A stretch of 6,965 nucleotides of DNA from Actinomycetota bacterium (GTDB lineage: Bacteria; Actinomycetota; Humimicrobiia; Humimicrobiales; Humimicrobiaceae), in the NCBI GenBank assembly GCA_018399435.1, contig JAGYOJ010000082.1, positions 1-6,965 of the forward strand, read 5' to 3'. Under the pieces are notes generated by a model. The model was given only the letters and a program-made list of their open reading frames with translations. It made no database searches and had not been told where the DNA came from. Of the stretch, positions 1 to 5,358 are shown one piece after another. Both the position numbers and the translations under genes were made by a program. Numbering within the stretch: position 1 is the first letter of the stretch; each line of letters begins with the position of its first letter.

Positions 1-724
1 GGACAATCCCTGGTAATTTGGCCAATATCCAGCAAATAACTGGAGCCGCTAATATTAATACCCTTTTTAAGTAGATCATCAACTTTTATGCTTCGGGCCA
101 GGGTAAAACTGCCGACCCTTGTCCTTGCCAACTTTTCAACAGTAGCGCCGCAACCCAATTTTTCTCCAATATCTCTTGCCAGGGACCTTATATATGTGCC
201 GGATTTACAATTTACTTTTATTTTTATTCTTTCTTTTTCATAATTTAATAATTTAATAGAATTTATATAAATAATCTTAGGTTTTAAATCTATCTTTTTC
301 CCTTCCCTTGCATATTTATATAAAGGCTTGCCTTTATGTTTTATTGCCGAATGCATGGGTGGCATTTGTATTTGCCTGCCAATAAAACCTTCTAGCGCTG
401 AATTTATATCTTTAAAACTATAAGAACCAATACTTCTCTTATTAATAACCTTGCCATCCACATCTAGAGTGTCAGTAACAACTCCTAATTTTATTTCAGC
501 TACATACTCTTTATCTAAATTTAAAAAAAATTGAAATAATTTAGTCGCCCTATTTATTAATACTAATAATATGCCTTCTGCTAGTGGGTCTAATGTGCCT
601 GCATGCCCAATTTTTTTAAAAAAAAAACTTTTTTTATCTTTCTAATGACATCATATGAAGTAATTCCACTGACTTTATTTATTAGCATGACACCATCAAA
701 ATTTTCTAAATCTTTTATTTTCAA
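1..724 (-). CDS. truB: tRNA pseudouridine(55) synthase TruB, 3' end cut by the window, frame broken at a homopolymer
   Basis: TruB isomerises U55 in the T-loop of tRNA to pseudouridine. Reading from TTG at 724, the N-terminus has the family pattern DGVMLINK..GITSYDVIRKIKK. After a T10-A7 run (627-611) the frame must move by -1 to reach IGHAGTLDPLAEGILL, which holds the catalytic Asp (conceptual residue 46, codon 590-588). The rest stays open to base 1, with QMPPMHSAIKHKGKPLY and the CKSGTYIRSLARDIG region typical of the family. About 241 residues are visible; the usual length is about 290-310, so the C-terminus lies outside. Unshifted, translation would stop at TAG 592-590 after 44 residues. 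The spacing from TSYDV to GHAGT equals that of E. coli TruB only if a single-base shift is assumed. The TTG start overlaps the nrnA stop as TTGA and has a strong GGGGAG ribosome site. The cause could be sequencing error, real mutation, transcript slippage or ribosomal frameshifting. Identity is certain; the intactness of the gene is not. Confidence 0.93.
611..635 (-). other. Homopolymer slippery tract at the truB frame break (A7-G-T10-A7 on the coding strand)
   Basis: On the coding strand this stretch reads A7 (635-629), G, T10 (627-618), A7 (617-611). The upstream truB frame enters it as ATA AAA AAA GTT and leaves as TTG GGC ATG, while the conserved motif needs ATT GGG CAT. One added base, or a -1 shift by the ribosome, restores the protein. 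In the zero frame the tract contains the heptamers U UUU UUA and A AAA AAA, both of known -1 slippery type and in the right register. A run this long would contain such heptamers in any register, so their presence is weak evidence. Downstream I see only a 4-bp UGGG/CCCA pairing and no strong stimulatory structure. Confidence 0.75.
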
Positions 725-1725
725 TTATTCTCCCCGTAAAAATTAATCTCTGAAATTAAGCTACTTATAATATCTTTTAATTTCCCCCTTTTTGCATAAG
801 CTGCTGCCATTTGATGCCCGCCGCCCCCAAACTTAGCAGCTATCTTTGCAACATTAACCTTATTATCAGAAGTTCTTAAACTTATCTTAAAATCATTATT
901 TTCTATCTGCTTTATTAATGCAGCAACCTTTACTCCAGAAACACTTCTTAATATCTCTATTATTCCATCCTGTGCAGAAAAAGGTAGGTTTAATTTTTTA
1001 AAATCTTTTTGCAATATGTAAGAATAAATTAATTTTTTTTCTTTTAAAAAATTTATTCTTTTAAAAACAAGTTCAAGCAATTTAAACCTATTTATGGGAT
1101 CATTTTCATAAATATTGCTAAAAACATCAGAAGGAAAAATGCCATATTGGAGCAAATGGCTAATAATTTTATGCACGTTTGAAGTTGTATTCTCATATTG
1201 GAACCGTCCGGTATCTGTTAAAATACCGGTATATATACCAATCGCAATTCTTTGGCAAAAACAAGAACCAAAATTTTCTTTTATCAATTCATATATCATC
1301 TCAGCCGTTGCTGATTTTTTTGAATCTACTATATTAATACTTCCATATAAAGTATTTTTCATATGGTGGTCTATGTTTATAATTAATTTTGATACATTTT
1401 TAATTTCTTCAAATTCTATACCCATCCTTTTTTTATCTGCAGAATCAAGACAGAAACATATAAAATTATCTTTCTTTTCTAAATCTTGGATATTTCTTTT
1501 TATTTGGCCTATTGAAGGCAAAAATTTGTATTGATATGGTATTTCATCATTGCATATCATATAAGAGTTTTTATTTAGCTTAAGCAATAATTCATGTAAT
1601 GCTACCTGGCTGCCTAGGGAATCGCCATCTGGAAAAATATGTGAAATGATTAAGAAGTTATTATTTTCATTTATTATATTTGAAACTTTTGAAAAATCTT
1701 TTTCTATGTTTGCGCTGCTTGTCAA
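721..1725 (-). CDS. nrnA: DHH/DHHA1 phosphoesterase, NrnA-type bifunctional oligoribonuclease / pAp phosphatase
   Basis: NrnA proteins degrade RNA oligomers of a few nucleotides to mononucleotides and dephosphorylate 3'-phosphoadenosine 5'-phosphate, using Mn2+ in the cytoplasm. The 334-residue protein has the full motif set: HIFPDGDSLGS (metal ligands H29, D33, D35), CLDSAD with D94, the DHH triad at 119-121, TDTGRF with D171, and the DHHA1 substrate-binding GGGGH at 300-304. Length and order match the family. The start is TTG at 1725, overlapping the rbfA stop as TTGA; no in-frame ATG precedes the first motif, so this start is likely although the upstream ribosome site is only A/G-rich and weak. 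It is coupled on both sides, to rbfA and truB, a neighbourhood common for this gene. Dual activity is inferred from the family; a pure nanoRNase or cyclic dinucleotide/pApA hydrolase role cannot be excluded. Confidence 0.93.
   Translation of the reverse strand: MTSSANIEKDFSKVSNIINENNNFLIISHIFPDGDSLGSQVALHELLLKLNKNSYMICNDEIPYQYKFLPSIGQIKRNIQDLEKKDNFICFCLDSADKKRMGIEFEEIKNVSKLIINIDHHMKNTLYGSINIVDSKKSATAEMIYELIKENFGSCFCQRIAIGIYTGILTDTGRFQYENTTSNVHKIISHLLQYGIFPSDVFSNIYENDPINRFKLLELVFKRINFLKEKKLIYSYILQKDFKKLNLPFSAQDGIIEILRSVSGVKVAALIKQIENNDFKISLRTSDNKVNVAKIAAKFGGGGHQMAAAYAKRGKLKDIISSLISEINFYGENN
722..735 (-). promoter_or_regulatory. truB: Ribosome binding site and TTG start of truB
   Basis: GGGGAG at 735-730 lies 5 nt before TTG (724-722). 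It is the clearest Shine-Dalgarno sequence among the three downstream genes and decides the start. The ATG at codon 13 would begin within the conserved N-terminal strand. The site sits inside the last codons of nrnA, so truB translation is probably coupled to nrnA termination. Confidence 0.7.
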
Positions 1726-2069
1726 TTTTCTTTTTCTTTTTTTAAATTATCCAAAATTTTAGATATCCTTAAACCTTTATCTATTGATTTATCATAGATA
1801 AAATCTATATAGGGCATCTTTCTTAGCCTGAACCTCTCTTTAATTTTCTTCTTTATAAAGCCTGTACTATGCCTTAAGCCTTCTAAACTATTCTCCACTT
1901 TTTCGCCTTTGCCCATAATACTTACAAAAACTTTTAATTTCTGGTGGTCCGGCGCCAATTCTACATCTGTTATGGTTATAAAATCTACTCTCGGGTCCTT
2001 TACTTCTTCGTTAATTATAAAGCTTAACTCTCTTTTAAGGTCACCTTCCAACCTCTTTAGCTTATCCAT
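1722..2069 (-). CDS. rbfA: 30S ribosome-binding factor RbfA
   Basis: RbfA is a small KH-fold protein that binds the immature 30S subunit near the 5' end of 16S rRNA and helps its late maturation, notably in the cold. The 115 residues match the usual size. Family landmarks are the N-terminal helix ending in EEVKDPRV (21-28), the strand TITDVELAPDHQKLKVFVS, the kink STG at 68-70 (usually A-x-G), and RLRKMPYIDFIYDKSIDKGLRI near the C-terminus. The ATG at 2069 comes 6 nt after the infB stop and lies in the same frame, so it is separated from infB only by TAA AAA TTA. I see no good ribosome site at normal spacing: the nearest purine-rich stretch, GAGAGAGGTG, ends about 15 nt upstream. Translation is probably coupled to infB. 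The stop overlaps the nrnA start by 4 nt. Confidence 0.95.
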   Translation of the reverse strand: MDKLKRLEGDLKRELSFIINEEVKDPRVDFITITDVELAPDHQKLKVFVSIMGKGEKVENSLEGLRHSTGFIKKKIKERFRLRKMPYIDFIYDKSIDKGLRISKILDNLKKEKEN

Positions 2070-2075
2070 TAATTT

Positions 2076-4160
2076 TTATGGAGACACCTCTCTCTCTTCA
2101 TATATTTCAAATATGTCTCCCTTGTCAAAATCCTGGTAATTATCAACTTTTATTCCGCATTCATATCCAGCAGAAACTTTTTTTACATCTTCCTTATATC
2201 TATGAATTGTATCTACCTTGCCTTCATAAATTATTTTCCCATCTCTTACTATCCTTAAGATATCATCTCTTTCAACCTCCCCTTCCAGAATATAACAACC
2301 AGCAATCCTGCCAGCTTTTGGAAGTTTGAATAAATCCCTAACCTCAACTTTACCTTTTTCAAATCTTTCTATTTTAGGTTCAAGCAAACCTTTAGATGCT
2401 AATTTAATGTCATCTATAAGCTTATATATTATATTGTAAGTCCTTATCTCAATTTCTTCCTTTTTCGCTAGTTCCTTAGATTTGGCAGTGGGAACTACCC
2501 CAAAGCCTATTACAATAGAATTTGATGCCAAAGCAAGCAATATGTCGCTATCTGTAATTGCCCCAACTCCCTTATGTATAATCTCTATTTTTATATTATC
2601 TTCATTAATATTATTTAAAGATTTTTCTACAGCATCGAGCGAGCCATTTGAATCAGCCTTTAAAACAATTCCTAGTTTTTTAATTTCTTGTTCTTTTTGC
2701 AAATCAGCTAATTCTTCAAGTGTTATCTTTTTCCTGGACTCAGCCATCTTAGACATTTTCTTTTCATATTCTTTTTTATTTATTATCTCTTTTGCAACTT
2801 TTTCATTTTTAACTACAAATAATTTATCTCCTGCCTGTGGCACATTTGAAAAACCTAATATTTCTACAGGCTGGGATAATACTGCCTTCTTTATGTGCTT
2901 TCCTTTTTCATCAATTAAAGACCTTACTCTTCCAATAGCATTACCGGTTACAAAAGAATCCCCTACTTTTATTTTTCCCCTTTTTAATACCACCGTAGCT
3001 ACAGGGCCCATGCTTTTATCTAATCTAGATTCTATAATAATTCCACTGCCTTCTGCATTGGGATTACCCTTTATCTCATGCATTTCTGCAACCAACAATA
3101 TCATTTCTAATAGATCATCAATATTTATTTTATTTATAGCAGAAATTTCAACACAAATAGTGTCTCCGCCCCATTCTTCAGGAACTAAATTATATTCAGT
3201 TAGGCCTTGCTTTATCTTATCAACATTTGCATTTGGAAGGTCAATCTTATTAATAGCAATAATAATTGGAACCTCAGCAGCTTTAGCATGATTAATTGCC
3301 TCAACAGTTTGTGGCATAATGCCATCGTCTGCTGCAATAACTATAATAGCAATGTCTGTAACCTTAGCCCCCCTTGCCCTCATGGTAGTAAAAGCTTCGT
3401 GGCCAGGAGTATCTATAAAAGTAATCTTTTCATTTTTATGAATTATCTGGTATGCGCCAATATCTTGAGTGATTCCGCCAGCTTCACTGCTAGCAACTTT
3501 TGTATCCCTTATTGAATCCAGCAAGGTGGTCTTTCCATGGTCAACATGTCCCATAATTGTAACTATTGGCGGCCTTGGCTGCAATTCTTCTTCCTTGTCA
3601 GAAAATGCTTCGTCTACCCCTTCATCAAAGCTAATTATTTTATATTTAAAATTAAATTCATTTGCTAATACCTCAACTAAATCTTTATCTAAAGGCTGAT
3701 TAATATTTAATGCTTCCCCCATATTAAATAATGTCTGGAGTAATTGATTTGAGGGGATATTTATTTTTTCAGATAATTGTTTTATGGAAATACCGTCTGG
3801 AATTTCTATTACCTTCTTTATTTTAGGCCTCTTAGCTTTTTTCTCTTTTGTTTTAGTTTTTGCTTTTTTAGTTTTGCCAGGCTTTGTTTTTTTCTTAGTC
3901 TTCACACGTATCCTGCCACTCTTTTCTTCCTTATCCAGCTCCTTGTCTAAAACACTTCTAATATTTTTCTTTTTTTCTTCTTCCCAATTCTTAACATCAC
4001 CTTTTTTTGAACCTTTATCCAAAAAAGTTAATAATTTCTTTTTTTGTGCAGGCGTAATAGAAGACATATGACTTTTTACCTTTATGCCTAAATTTTTACA
4101 TATTTCCAATAATTCTTTGGATTTTAAATTATTTTCTTTTGCTAATTCATAAACTCTAAT
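2076..4160 (-). CDS. infB: Translation initiation factor IF-2, probable AUU start
   Basis: IF-2 is the GTPase that brings fMet-tRNA to the 30S subunit and promotes subunit joining. Counted from the proposed start at 4160 the protein has 694 residues. The first, RVYELAKENN..SKELLEICKNLGIKVKSH, is the conserved IF2 N-terminal motif. A lysine-rich low-complexity linker (about 80-117) leads to a second IF2_N domain (DGISIKQLSEKINIPSNQLL). The G domain follows: GHVDHGKT (204-211), GITQ (229-232), DTPGH (250-254), NKID (304-307) and SAI (340-342). Domains II to IV complete the protein. No ATG, GTG or TTG lies in frame between the TGA at 4169-4167 and TTG at 4109, yet the conserved motif begins at 4157; ATT at 4160 with GGAG upstream is the best start. 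Starting at TTG 4109 would lose half of the first motif. The ylxR and rplGA genes that often precede infB are missing. Identity is certain; the start is an inference. Confidence 0.96.
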   Translation of the reverse strand: MRVYELAKENNLKSKELLEICKNLGIKVKSHMSSITPAQKKKLLTFLDKGSKKGDVKNWEEEKKKNIRSVLDKELDKEEKSGRIRVKTKKKTKPGKTKKAKTKTKEKKAKRPKIKKVIEIPDGISIKQLSEKINIPSNQLLQTLFNMGEALNINQPLDKDLVEVLANEFNFKYKIISFDEGVDEAFSDKEEELQPRPPIVTIMGHVDHGKTTLLDSIRDTKVASSEAGGITQDIGAYQIIHKNEKITFIDTPGHEAFTTMRARGAKVTDIAIIVIAADDGIMPQTVEAINHAKAAEVPIIIAINKIDLPNANVDKIKQGLTEYNLVPEEWGGDTICVEISAINKINIDDLLEMILLVAEMHEIKGNPNAEGSGIIIESRLDKSMGPVATVVLKRGKIKVGDSFVTGNAIGRVRSLIDEKGKHIKKAVLSQPVEILGFSNVPQAGDKLFVVKNEKVAKEIINKKEYEKKMSKMAESRKKITLEELADLQKEQEIKKLGIVLKADSNGSLDAVEKSLNNINEDNIKIEIIHKGVGAITDSDILLALASNSIVIGFGVVPTAKSKELAKKEEIEIRTYNIIYKLIDDIKLASKGLLEPKIERFEKGKVEVRDLFKLPKAGRIAGCYILEGEVERDDILRIVRDGKIIYEGKVDTIHRYKEDVKKVSAGYECGIKVDNYQDFDKGDIFEIYEEREVSP

Positions 4161-4175
4161 TTTATATCACTCTCC
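4158..4175 (-). promoter_or_regulatory. infB: Ribosome binding site and AUU start of infB
   Basis: GGAGAGTGAT at 4175-4166 resembles the consensus GGAGGTGAT with one extra base. It is followed after ATAAA by ATT (4160-4158) and then by codons for RVYELAK. Measured from GGAG the spacing is 11 nt, and about 5 nt from the end of the GTGAT part. The GTG inside this site (4170-4168) reads ATA then stop and cannot start infB. Confidence 0.6.
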
Positions 4176-4187
4176 AGACTAAGTATT

Positions 4188-5237
4188 TTACTCTTTAGCA
4201 TCAGAATCTTCAACCTTTTTTCTAGATTCTAATCTTTCTCTTCTAGCTTCCTCTAGCTCATCTTCAAATTGCTGTTGACTTTTTATATCAATTTTCCAAC
4301 CCGTAAGTTTTGCAGCTAATCTTGCATTTTGTCCTTCCCTTCCAATAGCTAAAGATAGCTGGTCATTTGGAACAACCACTAATGCGAACTTCTTCTCTTC
4401 CTCAGTCAATACCTTAATAACTTTTGCAGGACTTAAAGCATTCTTTATATATTCAACAACATTATCGCTATAATTTACAATATCAATTTTTTCTCCGCCA
4501 AGCTCATCTACAATCATCCTAACCCTGGAGCCTTTGGGACCAACGCAAGCTCCTACCGGATCTACATTTTTATCATTTGATTTTACCGCAATCTTTGTCC
4601 TGTGTCCGGGCTCCCTTGCAATGCTTACTATCTCAACTATATCCTCAGATATTTCCGGTACCTCTAATTCAAAAAGCCGCCTTATCAGCCCAGTATGGGT
4701 TCTGGATACAATTACTTGAGGCCCCTTAGTTGTTTTTCTAACTTCTGATATATAAGCTTTTAGACGTTCTCCATGAGTATATCTTTCATTAGGCACCTGC
4801 TCATACTGGGGTAATAATGCTTCAACTTTACCTAAATCTACAAGCGTGAACCTTGAATCACTTTGCTGAATTATCCCTGTTACCAAATCGCCTACCCTAT
4901 CTTTAAACTCGTCATACATTATTTCTCTTTCAGCTTCCTTTATCTTTTGCTTTATTACCTGCATAGCGGTTTGGGCTGCAATTCTACCAAAACTATCAGG
5001 GGTTACTTCAATTTCGCCCTTTTCACTTTCTTCATCAGCTTCCTCATCCAAAACTTTAAATACCTTAATTTCGCCTGTGTCTATATCTATGTCAACCCTA
5101 CTGTCATAATCTACTTTATAATTTTTTTTATAAGCAGAATTTAACGCAATTTTCAATGCGTCAATTAACTTATCCATTTTTATGCCTTTTTCTTTTTCAA
5201 GCTCTCTTAGAGCTAAAACTAATTGTTTGTTTAACAT
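4188..5237 (-). CDS. nusA: Transcription termination/antitermination factor NusA
   Basis: NusA binds RNA polymerase near the RNA exit channel, enhances pausing and intrinsic termination, and takes part in antitermination of rRNA operons. The 349 residues give the standard order: polymerase-binding N-terminal domain (about 1-112), S1 domain (about 115-182, GDLVTGIIQQ to VIVSRT), KH1 (about 183-277, with GPKG at 233-236) and KH2 (about 278-320, with GREG at 299-302 and NARLAAKLTGWKIDI). The tail is a short charged helix (QFEDELEEARRERLESRKK); the acidic repeats of proteobacterial NusA are absent, as in Gram-positive and many other phyla. The ATG at 5237 has AAAGGTGAT just upstream. It is the first gene after the promoter at 5353-5326, with a hairpin in its leader. 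rimP, which normally precedes it, is not there; recD2 is. infB follows after 27 nt. Confidence 0.97.
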   Translation of the reverse strand: MLNKQLVLALRELEKEKGIKMDKLIDALKIALNSAYKKNYKVDYDSRVDIDIDTGEIKVFKVLDEEADEESEKGEIEVTPDSFGRIAAQTAMQVIKQKIKEAEREIMYDEFKDRVGDLVTGIIQQSDSRFTLVDLGKVEALLPQYEQVPNERYTHGERLKAYISEVRKTTKGPQVIVSRTHTGLIRRLFELEVPEISEDIVEIVSIAREPGHRTKIAVKSNDKNVDPVGACVGPKGSRVRMIVDELGGEKIDIVNYSDNVVEYIKNALSPAKVIKVLTEEEKKFALVVVPNDQLSLAIGREGQNARLAAKLTGWKIDIKSQQQFEDELEEARRERLESRKKVEDSDAKE

Positions 5238-5261
5238 AAATCACCTTTTATAAATTATACT

Positions 5262-5296
5262 AACAACAAAAATAGTGGGACACAAGCCCACTATTT
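5262..5296 (-). terminator. Intrinsic terminator hairpin between recD2 and nusA, possibly a leader attenuator
   Basis: On the minus strand AAATAGTGGG (5296-5287) pairs perfectly with CCCACTATTT (5279-5270) around a 7-nt loop, CTTGTGT. The RNA then continues UUGUUGUU, giving a U-tract of five that overlaps the stem base and is broken by G residues. On the plus strand the stem is followed by CTCTAAAAAA, so it works only in the direction of the genes. It would end recD2 transcripts. Because a promoter lies upstream of it, it would also sit in the nusA leader, about 20-50 nt from the transcript start. Confidence 0.75.
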
Positions 5297-5325
5297 CTCT
5301 AAAAAATTTTCTAAAGTTTGGTAAG

Positions 5326-5353
5326 AGTATAACATAAAATAAAATAAATTCAA
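5326..5353 (-). promoter_or_regulatory. Predicted sigma-70-type promoter for nusA-infB-rbfA-nrnA-truB
   Basis: TTGAAT (5353-5348) is separated by 16 nt from TATACT (5331-5326), and TGT just before the -10 makes an extended -10 element. The likely start is the A at about 5319, giving a leader of about 82 nt before the nusA ATG. The -35 begins 5 nt past the recD2 stop. AT-rich DNA gives chance matches, but this combination, placed exactly in the only sizeable intergenic gap, is convincing. Confidence 0.55.
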
Positions 5354-5358
5354 TATAG

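Noticed and set aside
590..724. A separate 44-residue protein from the zero frame of truB
   Set aside because: Its first part is plainly the TruB N-terminus, and only the last few codons after the homopolymer are unrelated. It is a frame-broken piece and not a gene of its own.
2482..3291. Long plus-strand open frame opposite infB (269 codons)
   Set aside because: It is antisense to the strongly conserved GTPase and downstream domains of IF-2, its translation is rich in Ser, Phe and Ile with no recognisable domain, and it has no clear ribosome site. It is a by-product of codon bias in an AT-rich genome.
3784..4071. Plus-strand frame with a very hydrophobic product that looks like a membrane protein
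   Set aside because: It is the complement of the lysine-rich IF-2 linker: AAA and AAG codons read backwards become TTT and CTT, giving Phe and Leu stretches.
4163..4170. GTG ATA TAA as a tiny leader frame or a start for infB
   Set aside because: It stops after two codons and is in a different frame from infB; the GTG is better read as part of the ribosome binding site.
5254..5259. TATAAT on the minus strand just before nusA as its -10 box
   Set aside because: There is no acceptable -35 at 16-18 nt (the position reads TGTCCC; TTGTGT is 20 nt away), and the start would fall at the ribosome site, leaving almost no leader. The promoter at 5353-5326 is much better.
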